From Proteles cristata cristata (Eukaryota; Chordata; Mammalia; Carnivora; Hyaenidae), in contig JAESUZ010002601.1 in the NCBI GenBank assembly GCA_017311185.1, positions 558,001 to 622,000 on the forward strand: DNA of 64,000 nucleotides, written 5' to 3'. Below the pieces are notes generated by a model. That model saw only the letters and a program-made list of their open reading frames with translations, ran no database searches and was not told the DNA's origin. Each line of letters begins with the position of its first letter. Positions within the stretch are counted from its first letter, which is position 1. Both the position numbers and the translations under genes were made by a program. Positions 1 through 12,825 of the stretch are shown here, piece after piece.

Positions 1-2770
1 AGCATGTAAAACATTAGCATGGCTGGGAGAGTGCCTATATCCTAACCCCCTTGTTTAAGCAATGTATGTACAAAATGTCAGATACACAGGTTGGGATACC
101 ATAGCCTTCTCTAATATCTGGTAGGCTCAGTCTCCAACTGAACTCTAAGATTTCCTGAATTACACTTAATAATATAAAGTTTAAAAAATACTCTTATTAT
201 AAGTGGCAATAAGTAGTGTTTAGTGCAGTTTATTCAATTCAGTATCTGTTCTTTTTCCTTTGGACAGTAACAAAGAGAAAATAATCTTACTGGTGTCTCA
301 TAAAACAGGATATAGAATGAAGTTAATAGCTCATGGGGTCAGTTTCTTCTCTGTCAACACTATTAGCAAGACTTTAGGCCCCAAGTGTGCACAGCTTTCT
401 CAAAGCAGTACATGCAATACATTTATTCAGAGATCATTAATTAAGAATTTACAGATGCTCTGCTCTGTACTACTCATTGTAGGAAAAATTTTCAAAGTAT
501 AACTTTCCTGTAAATTGGCCACAAGAGCATAAGAAATGCCAAAATGCTTTCAAAAGTGATTGTGAATGACCAGTAAGCAATATGTGGGTCTCCCCTGTCC
601 CCAGCAGTGGGAGTGCATTTCATCTCAGCTTCTCATGTTTCTTCCTTCTGGCTTCTGTCTAACCAAAGGCATGAATTTCACTTTATCCTAAGTGAAGATT
701 TGGGCTTACTCCGTGACCATGTATCACTAATACTAGCTAATTCACATAGAGATTTGCCCTATATTTAACTTATATGGAGATATAGCCTATAAACTGAACC
801 AAGTTAATCTAATACTCTAACTATATTCACTCCAAACCATCCATGATTTGTTCCATTCAGCATTCTGCTTCAGTGATACCACAAGCAGTGTCCTAATATA
901 CCCTATTACAGTTAACCAGGAAATAGCCACCATTTTTCACATTCTGAGATGTCTTGAGCAAGCCTTTATTTTCCCCTCTCACATTCTATTAGATAAGGAT
1001 CACCCCTATGAAGCTTAAGATTTCAGTAAACATTATCAGGTAACTCTGTTTTGTAATTCTGAATTAATCATGCCCCATCAATAGGTTTAAGGAAGAGTCT
1101 CAAAGACTATGTAGATGACCAAATGGATCGAGGATCCTGCATGACTTCTTGCCCCACTAATTCTATACTAATAAATATGCTAGTGACACATCAGCTATAG
1201 TTTCCATTTCTAAGGAACTTCAAAACCCAAGACAGAATTGATGCATCTAACATCATCTCACAAACATAAAATCAGCACTGAACCTTTAAAGAAAGTTAAA
1301 GTGACTTTTTGTAGGTAAATTAAATTATTTAGGGAAGGACAATTGGGAAGGGAAGGTCAGTAATTACCCAATAATTACCCACCCTTATTTCATTGTAATT
1401 TTCATATGATTATAAATTATTATATTATCTAAAATGATGTAGAAGGAATCATTATAACACAACTTACCGTATATGGGCAATTTACTACAAAGACAGAGAA
1501 TTTTACAACAAATAGAATTTTTATAGTAATGTTTTGAGATAAATTGTTTTCTGCTTTTTGCAAATTTGACCATCAGGACTGGTCACTCATCGGCAAAAGA
1601 AAAAAATATGTATTTCAAAAACATAAGGGGACCTATTTTTATTTTATAATGACAAATTTTAAATTATTAAATTTCTAACACTTTGTTCCAGGGTGCCTCG
1701 GTCAACCTGTCATCTTCTTGCCTTTACTTTCCCCCTGCTCCCATCAAAAAGAGAGTTATAAGCAGCAAAAATTGATCTTGCTATGGATTTTGCTCTGAGC
1801 TGCAACCAGCCAAGGAATTAGTCTATTGTATGTGTCACTGCAGTCATCCTGGGGGAAGTCTTAGAGGAGGTGAGAATTACTCTGAGAGCTGAGCTGTATG
1901 CATAAGGCCTGACTCCATAAAAATTGCAGGCTGCCTTAATGCAGATGAGTTTATGAAAGACATCTATTTATTTTTCAAACTACATTGGGTTCTTAGAAAT
2001 GTACCTGTTTCCCTTGAATGACTTGCTTTCACTTCTTCATCAGAAAACAATATTGTGTTCTTCATTTATACATGCATGAGGACAAACACAACTTTTGAAA
2101 ATCACTTCTAAACAGACATAGAACTGAGATCAAGTGGCAAAAGTTCGATTACATTGTCTAGAAAAAGAATATTGGATATTATACCTTGGCTTTAAGAATA
2201 TGAATTTTAATATATCCCAGGTACAATATGTGCTGCATGTATCAACCCAATTGTGTTCACAGCAACCAAACTGTTAACCCAGCCAGAACCTTTCTGGGAA
2301 GGTTTTGAGATAAATCTAAAAGAAATTAAACTTATTAATTTAATTTAATGAAAGATCAAAGGAGTATCATATAAAAACAGTTGAATTTTAATGATGGAAG
2401 AGTGAATTTTTTGGACATTGGGGCAGCCTTTAACCTATTTTCTTGAGGCTTGAGGGATTTATGTTTGGGTTACAGTTCCTTGGAGACTGATTTTCCTCTT
2501 TTAAACAATGATTTCCTTGCCGTCCACTCTGCCTTAGATGTATTTCTCTGCTATGAATTTATGCATTGGACATTTAATTGAGAAGGGATGACCTACTTTG
2601 CATGAACAAACAGGGTTGTCACCTCTCTAACCTGCAGATTTGCCTGAGTTGGTGTGTTTTGGTTATCCATACGGGTTAGATGAATTCCCCAGACAGGGAA
2701 CCAGCCAGAGCTGTGAAGGGAAAGCATCACTGTGTTATTGACTTGGGTCCTTGGGCTCTCCAAACAATAG
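1..2770. other. Unclassified AT-rich single-copy DNA, no gene seen
   Basis: I see no recognisable repeat family and no convincing coding frame here; the longest open frame is about 80 codons with no familiar protein motif. The part from roughly 1730 to 2060 is less monotonous (mixed composition, no simple repeats) and could be conserved non-coding DNA. That is an impression from composition only. Confidence 0.5.
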
Positions 2771-2813
2771 GAATTGACTGAGACCCAGAGGAAATTCCAG
2801 GCAAGACTTTGGG

Positions 2814-2848
2814 TTTTTTTGTTTGTTTGTTTTGTTTTGTTTTGTTTG
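2814..2848. repeat. (TTTG/TTTTG)n simple repeat
   Basis: A T-run passes into GTTT and then TTTTG units over about 35 bases. It is a simple low-complexity tract with no sign of a parent element beside it. Confidence 0.85.
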
Positions 2849-3559
2849 AGGGTTTATGCTCTAGCACAGGGGGACAGCACAAAGGAGAAGGTTCTTAATG
2901 CTGGCTTTCTGAACAAAAGCCGGGGAAAGTTTTTAAAGACGCTAGGGCAGGAAAGGAGTGAAGTCTAAGCATGTAGAGGTGGGAAGAGAAACAGAAAGTT
3001 GGGTGTGCAGGTGCGGTAGACGGAACATGCTTTCTTGTCCATCACTTGTCTCATTAGTGATGAGGGAGCATAAGGCAAGCTGAGAGCAAAGTTCAAGCTA
3101 GTATACCTTCTGCCCGCCCAGGTAAGGTGTGTGTGATATTCCTCAGGCACTCCTGGCCACCCAAGAACAAAAGAAAGGAAAGAAAACAAGCGGTTAACTG
3201 ATAGAGATCACAGTCATGCAGGACTTGAGTCTCTGTCATTTTACAAATATCTTAGTAAATTACAAGAAAAAAGGCAATTTATTAATAGCCTAATCTCCAT
3301 AAAACTGTAGACTGAGTTTCCTGGAGCACCTAATGTCACCTTCCCCTCCCTGGTGATGTGGGGAACAAAGGCAAGAAGGAAATGGCTGATAAAATAAAAT
3401 TTCTTTATAACCTGTGGCCCATTGACAAGTACTTGAGGCAAATACAGAGTGTTACATTTTTCCGGGAACCCTCTACCAGCCTAATGTTAATACTTTAAGG
3501 GAGGAAAAACATTAGCTTGACAATAGCAAGGCCTCAGGTGTCTTAGGAGTCCCACTTAG
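2849..3559. other. Unclassified, possibly old LTR-derived DNA
   Basis: No gene is visible. The stretch lies directly before an LTR-like polyadenylation region and may be the decayed front of the same LTR, but I cannot name a family. A splice-like pair at 3058-3121 has stops in all three frames and is not taken as an exon. Confidence 0.3.
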
Positions 3560-3860
3560 CATATCAAAGTCCTTCTGGTGGCCTCCCTTCCGTCTTTACC
3601 TCCCCCAACTCCATAGTACAGAACCAGTCACTCTGAACAACCACAGTGCGGCTCTTTCTGCCCAGGGATCAGTCCTGTCTCCGTGCTTTAATAAAATCAC
3701 CTTTTTGTACCAAAGACATCTTCAAAAATTCTTTCTTGGCTTTCAGCTCCAAACCCCACCATCACCCCAAAACCTCATCACTGGAACCGGTCACACATAC
3801 CTTACTTATTAGAACGAGTGACTTACACCTTCATTAACATTAGATACCTTTAGGCTATCA
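3560..3860 (+). mobile_element. LTR-like fragment (R/U5 region), endogenous retrovirus relic
   Basis: Around 3690 the sequence reads TTTAATAAAATCACC and then passes into a C-rich, CCACCATCACCCC-type stretch. This order, a polyadenylation signal followed by a pyrimidine-rich U5-like segment, is usual for class I endogenous retrovirus LTRs. No retroviral protein is encoded. The 5' limit is unknown and the family unnamed. Confidence 0.4.
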
Positions 3861-3902
3861 TCCAACAAGTAATTGTCAATTTTTAATAATGTACAGATTA
3901 CT

Positions 3903-4311
3903 CTGTGTGGTGTCTCTCTCCGTCAGATGGTGAAAGCCAGTGGCTGGAGAGGTGATAGGATTCACCTGAAGCAGAACAAAGACAATAGAAGTTTATTGAA
4001 CATACTGCAAGGGAGTGTGTGGGGAGCGGGGCTTGCAGGCTGGCAGAGGAGAGACTGCAAAGAGACAGTAAGCATAAGCTGTTTTTAAAGGGGGAAAGAC
4101 CGGAGGTATGGGGGCACATGGAATTTTCCCTTTTTTGGTAAACCATGTCTGGTTGTGACTCATTGGTTAGTTAGGGCCTATGGATATTTTGAGGAGGATC
4201 CCCACATGAGCCTGTCTATTTTTAGTTAGGGGGTCACTGTGAACCCTTTCTACATTCCATCTCTCAAGACTGACTAAAAGTGGCCTCTACTCTCTATACG
4301 TAAACCTGCCA
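3903..4311 (-). mobile_element. LTR, probably of an endogenous retrovirus, antisense
   Basis: Read on the minus strand, the segment starts with TGGCAGG and ends with CACCACACA, giving TG...CA ends. It has an AATAAAC polyadenylation signal (plus-strand 3991-3997) followed by about 90 bases of R/U5-like sequence. Just outside the inferred 5' end, plus-strand 4312-4333 is an almost pure pyrimidine run, which is a purine tract on the minus strand. That is where the polypurine tract of a 3' LTR would lie. No open gag, pol or env remains next to it. The call rests on architecture, and the family name is not known to me. Confidence 0.5.
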
Positions 4312-4333
4312 TTCCTTTTTTTTTTTTTTCAGA

Positions 4334-4789
4334 TTTTTATTTCTTTTCCTATTAGCTTTTATTATCATTATTTCCTTGCCTTTTGCTGATTTTTCTTTAC
4401 TTGCTTCTATGAGTGCTATTTTAGAACCAGATAAAATAAATCCTTTATTATCTGTAGGAACTACTGCCTTTTATTATAAATGATAATGACTGTAGTTACT
4501 TTGAAAGTTGGTTCTTAAAAGGGATCTCTCAAAGGGCAAGGTTGAAACCAGTCTGGTGATTGGTATATTTGGCAGATGAATCGTTTGAAATTGAATGAAT
4601 GAATTTGCCTCCATGAACTTTGGCCTCTAAAAAATGATTTAGAGTAAGTATTATCTGATTTCAAATTCTGCCTTTTGCACCTTAGGTATGTTAAGAAAAA
4701 AAAAACAAAACAGCCCACATTGGAGTCACTTACCCCTCAGGACAGCAGATCAAGACTTAATTATAATTTCAACTTATCCGGAGAATATG
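4334..4789. other. Unclassified, AT-rich, between LTR fragments
   Basis: This may be the decayed internal part of the antisense retroviral relic at 3903-4311, because it lies on the expected internal side. No retroviral motif can be read in any frame. Confidence 0.3.
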
Positions 4790-5095
4790 ACCTTGTAAAA
4801 GTCAATCTGAAATTTCCAGATCAGTACCAGTGAGGTAATCTGCATGATAAAAATCCTGACTTTCCCTTCCCCAAAGAGAAGAGGTCCTAGCCTAAAAGGA
4901 TTCCTTCTTTTCTTTTGCTAGTAACTTCCCTGCCTCAAGCTCCTTTATCTAAAATAAACCCTTCCATTTTGTACAACTCTTCAGAGCTGTACTCTACTTG
5001 ATAGATGGGATGCTGTCAGATTCATGAATCACTTAAGAAAGCCAATCAGATCTTCAGATTTACTCAGTTAAATTTTTTTTGTAGGTCTGTTACTA
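4790..5095 (+). mobile_element. LTR fragment with two polyadenylation-like signals
   Basis: AAATAAACC at about 4952 is followed by CTCTTCAGAGCTGTACTCT, then a segment with AAGCCAATCAGATCTTCAG near 5040 and a T-rich end near 5070. This signal, GT/CT-rich R and U5 order fits an LTR on the plus strand. The 5' limit is not clear. It is not the same family as the LTR-like piece at 3560-3860 or the antisense one at 3903-4311. Confidence 0.5.
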
Positions 5096-5989
5096 AAGGA
5101 TTGGTTCCGCCTCACTCTCTCTGCCTTAAAATCTAAGTGTTCTTTAGGACGATGGGTGAACAACCAGAAACCTTTTAATAGTGTATTTCTGTTATCCTAG
5201 AGTGCCATCTTAGTTGACTGGAGCTTCTGTCTGAAATTCAAAAAAAAAAAAAAGGAACTTGAAGCCTTCATTGCTATCATAAATTACAAGGTTATATGAA
5301 TAGGTAGGGTGAGAGTAGAGTTTCCTCAGAAATTCTGCAGCCAGCATTTCCCATATACTGTTTTCCAAGAGTCTAATGATCTGAGTGTTGCTGTAGCTAT
5401 TGGAAGGGATATGGGGTTGGTTGGTTGCTTGCTTGCTTTAATGTTTCATGGCTTGTGGATCTATATGCAGTGCTAACATGGATCTTTTTGGCTCACCCAC
5501 ATAAAGTTACAAAAAAATGATGGATTATCAGGAAAGAGTCAGATGTCAATTTACTATTTGTATCACAGCAGAATATATGATCCATCAGGAGAGCAGATGG
5601 ATGAGCACATTTTGAAACAGATTTACCAAAATCATCTAAATTCTTAGGTACCCTTTAAGTCTAAGAATTGCCATTTGGGATCTATATATGTTTTAATATT
5701 TAATCCAAATGGATTGCATTGCTAAAAGACTAAGCATATGAGCTAGTTTTGTTCTCATTGTGTTTACCTAAAATTTATTAAGATGTCAAGTGATTTCTAC
5801 TCTTTGGGTTCATTGCATTGTCCTACAGGGTCTTTAGATCTCTTTCTTTACTTTCAAGGCGCAGTAGCAGCCAGTATAGCTCTGAATTTGTCATTCCCAA
5901 TCAAAAATAGATGCAACCCTCTAAAAGAAAGTACTTCCATTTTGCTACTATGCTATGTTTTATCCTTATTTCCCCTGGCCACTCTATTT
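5096..5989. other. No gene seen; short (TTGG)n/(TTGC)n tract at 5415-5438
   Basis: The open frame from 5911 to 6375 (154 codons) starts in this stretch, but its predicted product has no recognisable domain and runs through LTR-like DNA. I do not call it a gene. A 24-base GGTT/GCTT microsatellite is the only clear repeat. Confidence 0.4.
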
Positions 5990-6370
5990 GTTATGGAACC
6001 AGGCTGGATCACTGGCAGAAAAACAAAGTGACACTCAGAGATCTTGGTGGATGGGAATTTTATTTTACACCAGCAGGCTCAGAGGAGATCCCTCTCCAGA
6101 GGTCTGAGTCCAGAGCACAAGTAGGGGGGACAATTTATCATCTGTTACTTACGTATTCCGTATTAGTAGTAATTTGGCACGCACTGCAAACAGGGCAGGA
6201 AGAAGGACCTGGAAGAGGAGTCTTGAAGCTAGGGACTAGAGCTTATGTTAGTCCTTTTGGCCGTCTTATGGTACATAATTTTACTTATTTCCCTAACATG
6301 TTTACTTTTATGACTTTTCGGTTAATTGCACAGCTTTCTTTGCTGACTTTGCTTGTATTCTGTATTATTC
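5990..6370 (-). mobile_element. Possible LTR fragment, antisense
   Basis: On the minus strand an AATAAAA signal (plus-strand about 6059-6064) is followed by a 60-base U5-like stretch ending near GATCCAGCCT. That resembles an LTR end. The remainder has no diagnostic feature and the family is unknown. A 24-base segment at 6078-6101 recurs exactly at 7536-7559. Confidence 0.3.
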
Positions 6371-6639
6371 AATAGACCCCTTATTGAGTACTTCTTTGAG
6401 TTCCATATTAACTCAATTTCTTTTAATCCACACTGCAATGGGTCTTTGATTTCCTTTGCTGTGAAGTATAAGGCCATCTATTGAGGCTGGGGTGTTATTA
6501 TTTTTATCATCGCTGAGACTAGACTGAACTCCATTCATGTCTCTTGATGGATCTAGCCTGTCAGCCCTTAGAACAGAAGAGTTTTGTTTTAGCTCTCCTC
6601 TCTTAATACACAGTGATTGATCATTTCTCACTCAAAATC

Positions 6640-7530
6640 TTACAGTTGTGAGACTTTTATATGAGGGCTCTTCCTCATCTGCCCCTCCCTGCTGCCCCTG
6701 TGTAGGCCAACAGCAAGTCAAGCCAGTCTGCCTCCAAACTGTATCCTATAGGTGCTCACCTCTACACAGACATATCCACAGCCTTCTCTCAAATGTCATC
6801 TCAAAAACCGTCTCTTACCTGAACTATCGCAGTATCTTCTCCACTGGTCTTACTGCTAAACTATTATACTTTTCATCCAGCAACCACAAGACCTTCTTGT
6901 TTTCCCTTCCATTAAAGCTGTTATAGTCTGTTTGTTGGCCTTTCAAGGATGCCCTTCAGTGCCCAATCTGGGATGTTTGAGGTAGGGACAAAAAAAAAAA
7001 ACACCCACAAGGAACCCTTTGCTGTATTGTTTCTCAGAGTCCAAGAACCCTAGCCAGTGTTCTTCTCTCCAGTATCTGATGTTTGTTTTGTATATAATGG
7101 CTAGGGTTTTAAGCTGGATTTAGCAGGAAGAAGAGGGAAAAGTGTATCCACCACATCTGTTTCAGACCTGGAAAATCCAAAATGCCATTTTAAAACACAG
7201 ATCACATTGTGTCACTGTTCCAAGTTTAAGCCTTTCATTGGCTTTCACTGCTCTAAGTGTGCAATGCAAAAACATGTCCATCTATAATAATGTGATGTTG
7301 GCCTGTCTCTTCAATAGTTACCTTGTGGCAGTTGGCTCTCATTCCATTCAGCTGGCCTTCTGATTCTTTGAATGTACAAAGGCTCTTTTTTCTCACTCAG
7401 AATCTTACCCCACTTGTTGTCTTTGTCTCAACCATTTGTCATCAGTGCTACTCTGCTTGACTCCATCTTAGCCTTCAGTTTAAATGTCTTTTTCCTTTAT
7501 GTTGTCCTTTCTTAGCCATCCTATGGCTAG
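6640..7530 (+). mobile_element. LINE2 (L2) fragments, 3' part
   Basis: Phrases typical of decayed L2 are readable, for example ATGTCATCTC near 6793, GTGTCACTGTTCCAAG near 7210 and CTTTCATTGGCTTTCACTGC near 7235 (the L2 'CTCCAGTGGCTCCC' block). About 6905-7140 does not fit L2 and may be an unrecognised insertion or diverged sequence. No open L2 reverse transcriptase frame survives. Confidence 0.6.
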
Positions 7531-7776
7531 GATGTCTCAGAGGAGATCCCTCTCCAGAGAGCTATTACTTTTCTTCTGATAGAGAATAGTACCTAATACT
7601 ATTCTTTTACCTGATACTATCCTCTTACTTTCCTTATGTTTAAATGTTCTTCTGAAATTAATATATATCAGATTTTTCAGTTATTACTTTTCATAGTCTA
7701 TGTGAACAAGTTTCCAACATTGGCCTTTTGAATATGCTTTTAACAAACAACTCATTTGGAGGATGTCAGTGTATTA

Positions 7777-7832
7777 GCATCAACCATTTTATTTTATTTT
7801 TTTTATTTTTATTTTTTGCATCAACCATTTTA
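7777..7832 (-). mobile_element. Tail-only retroinsertion: 15-bp duplication around an A/T tail
   Basis: The 15-mer GCATCAACCATTTTA occurs at 7777-7791 and again at 7818-7832. Between the copies lies only a 26-base T/A tract, TTTTATTTTTTTTATTTTTA followed by TTTTTT. On the minus strand this is an AAATAAAA-type retroposon tail. The structure is what L1-driven target-primed reverse transcription leaves when synthesis stops inside the poly(A) tail. A slippage duplication is an alternative, but it would not usually place the repeat exactly at both edges of a tail-like tract. Confidence 0.75.
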
Positions 7833-7904
7833 TAAACAAACAAAACAACTTTCTAAGTTGTAGATCAGTATGGTGTCATAGGCACTGCTAATTTTACTTT
7901 GCTT

Positions 7905-8400
7905 ATTTTTGATTCATTGGTTAGTACAACTAATATATACTAACTGCCTATTATGTATTGGGCACTCTTCTAGTTCTAGTTCTTATGGAGCATACCTTCT
8001 AATAGAAGAGGGGAAATGCTAAGTAAATATGAAAGAAATACATAATATGCCATGGGATGAGTATAAAAAGTAAAAGAGGATAAGGGAAGAGAAAAAGGCT
8101 GAAGCATGCAAGGAATGAGAGAAATATTTTACATAGAGTGATCAGGAAAGATCTCTTTGTAGTAAGGTGACATTTGAGCAGGGACCTGAGTGAAATTGGA
8201 GACCAAGCCATACAGACACCATATAGGAAGCAGAGGGGATAATAAGGACAATTATTTTTAACCGGAAATTTATGTACCATTATTGAAGCGTAATAAGAGA
8301 CAGGTATGATAAGAGATTAGAGAGAGAAGAGACAGTACTAGAAGATGAGGTCAAAGGAGCATAAGACCATTGATGGAAGTCGCTGAGAGACCTTGACCAT
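7905..8400 (-). mobile_element. LINE2 (L2) 3' fragment
   Basis: The reverse strand of the L2 3' end is recognisable: CTGCCTATTATGTATTGGGC, then ATGGAGCATACCTTCTAAT, GATCAGGAAAGATCTCTTTG, and GTGACATTTGAGCAGGGACC. The order matches the L2 consensus read backwards. Heavily diverged, with no coding capacity. Confidence 0.8.
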
Positions 8401-9399
8401 GACAGACTGCATGTGCTTCTCACCCATGGCCACCCTTAGTACTGGCTAAAAGTACTACCCATTGGAACATGACAACCGTGTCACCAACAGAAGCAAGCTG
8501 ATGGTGTGATTTATTTCGAAGCATTGTTTGATAGCTTAAAGTTCTAGTAAGAGTAATAGATACATGATGTCAGTAAAGCCTGAGTTACCCAGTTGACTCC
8601 ATAAAGGCAGAGAGAATGAAGAGAAAGTAAAGATAACAAGGGCAAATTATTAAAAAAAAAAAAAAGTAATTAGAAATAGTTCTAAAAGGAAATGAGCTAA
8701 TTGTTTCAAAGTTATTTAAAATTTCAAACTCACAGTTGTTTAATTGCTTTCCTGTGTTGCTGTGTAACCAGTGTAAGCAACTGAATCAAGTTCTGTGGAT
8801 AAGTGAAGGGAAAAAAAAAGAGAAAATGAAAGTATTCCAGAAATACCAAATGGAAATTGAATGTGTACACTCTTTTATTTTTTTACTTGAAATTTAAAAA
8901 CTGTTTTGGAGATATGGGATAAGAAATGAATGTCATATCTTATACCATGAAGAGAATGAGTTGATGTCCAATATAGGAAGTACAAAAGGTAAGAAGTGGC
9001 CTGTTCCCTCTTTGGTGGATGGGTGAATTTCACTCATTCATCCCGGCTCATAAAATGAAGACCTTTAAATCTTATCTTGACTATGCCTGATTGAAATAGA
9101 AAATAAAGATTTCATTCTCACTTTTCCTTATTGCACTTCCTCCTGAAATCAAAAGTAAAAAGAGCTGCTTTCTAGAGGTCTTTATTCTCTGCATATTCTC
9201 AGAGCTGAACTACTTCCTTTTTCTCCTTTGCCATCTATTTTTTCCCTAATAACTTGAGATTAATGTTGCATCTTCTTTACCATTACAAGCACTAAACCAC
9301 AAAATATGGATAGAAAAATACAAATTATACTGCTTGAAAATATTACATCCCATTTTATAATTATTATAGTAGTATACTGGACCATGCTCACCTTAATAA
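8401..9399. other. No gene or named repeat seen
   Basis: AT-rich single-copy-looking DNA with A-runs near 8650 and 8810. No open frame of interest. Confidence 0.5.
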
Positions 9400-9803
9400 A
9401 CCACAAGAGCTTCCTTCATTTCATCTTTCTCTTTTTCACTCTTAACCTTTCGCAGAGATGGTTCCCCTTATTTGAATGCCTTCCTTCCCCACCCAAATCC
9501 CACTTTGCCTGACTGTCTCTGATTTATCTTTCTGGCCTGAGGTTTTAGGTGACCTCTTCCTGTAAACCTTCCTTAATCATCCCTTTGATAGATGCTCCTT
9601 GCGCATTAGTGCTCTGTATAACTCTATTATGGAATTTAATACACCAATGATTTTTGTCTCAGATATGTCTTCTTTAGGAGACAACAAACTCCTTGAGAGC
9701 AGGGATTATATGCTAATTTTTCATGTAACCACAGTGCATAACACAATGCCAGGAACATGGCTGGGCACGCCAAATATTTGTTGAATGATTGAATGAACAT
9801 AAT
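9400..9803 (+). mobile_element. LINE2 (L2) 3' end
   Basis: This is a clear L2 3' end. CTCCTTGAGAGCAGGGATTA (about 9690) is followed by CAGTGCATAACACAATGCCA, and the element stops in TATTTGTTGAATGATTGAAT, the usual L2 terminal repeat. The upstream part is diverged L2 sequence. Confidence 0.85.
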
Positions 9804-11046
9804 CCCAAAACAAACATTATGCTATTTAATGAAACATAGTAATGAGAAATTTATAGTAAGTTCTAAGGTCATGAAGATACTTACTACTGTGAATTCCTTT
9901 CAAATGCATGATAAATACATAAATGCATGATAATGTTATCATAAGTACTTAAAATAAGCCACATTTGTATTTTACTCAATTATTTTCATGGCCATTTAGA
10001 TGAGTCCTGATAACACTGAACATCCTGAGTCATTTATCTTACACTTTCAAGGTAGTCATTGAGAATCTACAGGAATTTAAAATTGGAGTAAAATTTCTTG
10101 ACAATATATTTTTTCAATATTTCCATCTAAAATTATTTGGTTTAACATATTAAGTTCTGCACTTTCAGTTTTTATCTATTTGAGTTGCATCCTAATTAGA
10201 AGCTTCACAATAAATTTGATAGTTATAAGATAAATCATTTGATATTGAAGAGGATGGTCATACCAGATAAGAGAAATATATATTTTTTCTTTCTCTTTTC
10301 AATATGTAACAACAATTTTGTAGGCACATTTTACATCAATTATGACAATAACAATAACAGGTTTTAGCATCACTTGCGGAGATGAAAAGGTGTTCCTAAA
10401 AATACTGTTCTCCTAACATCTTTAAAAAGAAATTGAGATGAAATTTAAAATCCTATCATTGGCATCTTGAGTACACACGTACTCAGTATTGGAAGCACTG
10501 TCCTCTAAGGATATATTTGTATGTTTTTTAAAACATATACTGTAACAAAAGATTAAACTATTTAGTGTTGTGAAATATTAACAAAGAAATTTGTTTTTTC
10601 TTCTAAATTTGATATTTGCTGCCTTCCCAATATGTTAGGTGAGTCTATCAGAGAAATGGCTTTCTTACAATGCGCCTGAAATCTGAAAATGCTTTGATTT
10701 CTTCACAAATCAATGATTTAACTGTACAGAAAAGAATCCATTCTTGTACCTCATCACTGATAGAATAATATTAAAATTTTGCCACACATGCTTGTTATGT
10801 TAGAGGAGAAGGTTATAAATGAGTGCTTATAGCAACATTATGACTTATAATCCTTCTATGGGCAAATTTTGTGCATATTGTGATTTTTATTTAGCAATAA
10901 ACTTCACTTTTGCAACTGCTTTTATCTACTTACAGTTATATAGGAAAAAGTTTTAAATACTATATCATGACAACATTCAATTATAGCAAACTTAAATTGA
11001 AAGTTAATTGACTGCATGTATTTTTTGTTCTATTCTCTAGATTATC
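9804..11046. other. No gene or named repeat seen
   Basis: AT-rich DNA without recognisable repeats or protein-like frames. Confidence 0.5.
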
Positions 11047-11060
11047 ATTATTTGTATTTT

Positions 11061-11279
11061 TAAGGTTTTTTAAACATTTATTTGTTTTTGAGAGACAGAG
11101 AGAGACAGAGCACAAGTGGGAGAGCGGCAGAGACAGAGGGAGACACAGAATCCAAAGCAGGCTCCAGACTCTAAGCTGTCAGCACAGAGTCTGACACAGG
11201 GCTCAAACTCACAAACTGTGAGATCATGACCTGAGCCAAAGTCGGGTGTTTAATCGACTGGGCCACCCAGGCACCCCTT
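11061..11279 (-). mobile_element. Felid CAN-SINE (tRNA-derived SINE)
   Basis: The antisense SINE runs from an A/T tail and GA-rich tract at the left to GGCCACCCAGGCACCCC at the right, which is the tRNA-like head read backwards. A perfect 14-bp target-site duplication, ATTATTTGTATTTT, flanks it (11047-11060 and 11280-11293). Full length, with moderate CpG decay. Confidence 0.95.
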
Positions 11280-11293
11280 ATTATTTGTATTTT

Positions 11294-12107
<814 letters not shown>

Positions 12108-12110
12108 TCA

Positions 12111-12242
<132 letters not shown>

Positions 12243-12320
12243 TCATCAAATAGTTCTGACTATGGGGCATTTACCTCCTGAGTTACAACATAAAGTATGA
12301 GAACTCCAAAGACTGAAGGG

Positions 12321-12755
12321 TTACAATGGATTGGATAGTACCCTCCAAATTCATGTGCACCTGGAACTCAGAATGTGGTCTTATTTGGAAATAGAATCTT
12401 TGCAGATGTAATAATTAAGAAGAGGCCTTTGTGAATTATGGTGGGCCCTACTGCAGTTGATGGTATGACAGTAATAAAGGCATCTAGAGAGACACTAGGG
12501 ACGAAGGCTGTGCAAAGATGGAGGCAGAGATTGGAGTTTTGCTGCCACAAACCAAGGAACAACAGGGAATGGTGGTGATACCTTTTCTAGGAGAGAGATA
12601 TGGATGGACTGTCCCCCAGAGCCTCCAGTAGAAGCCAACTCTGCTGACCTCGATTTAGGACTTTAGGCCTCCTGAGCTATGATAGAATTAATATCTGTTG
12701 TTTCAAGCCAACCAGCTTGTGCTAAATTGTCAGGGCAGCCATGAAAACTAATGCA
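12321..12755 (+). mobile_element. MLT1-type LTR (ERVL-MaLR)
   Basis: Reading left to right there is AATTCATGTGCACCTGGAAC, then AGAATGTGGTCTTATTTGGA and CAGATGTAATAATTAAG, and near the end ATCTGTTGTTTCAAGCCAAC and AAACTAATGCA. These are the ordered landmarks of MLT1 LTRs. It is old and diverged and stands alone as a solo LTR. Confidence 0.8.
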
Positions 12756-12825
12756 GGGGATTGCATGGACTTTATACTTTATGCATATTCTTTGATTTGC
12801 TTTTGGTCCAAAAAGATCTTTTCTT

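Noticed and set aside
3058..3121. Splice-like pair (CTCATTAG acceptor, CCAG/GTAAGG donor)
   Set aside because: All three frames contain stops within 64 bases. Kept only as a reminder that good-looking splice pairs occur here by chance.
5911..6375. 154-codon open frame as a possible gene
   Set aside because: No recognisable domain, lies over LTR-like DNA, and an open frame of this length in 64 kb of AT-rich DNA is expected by chance.
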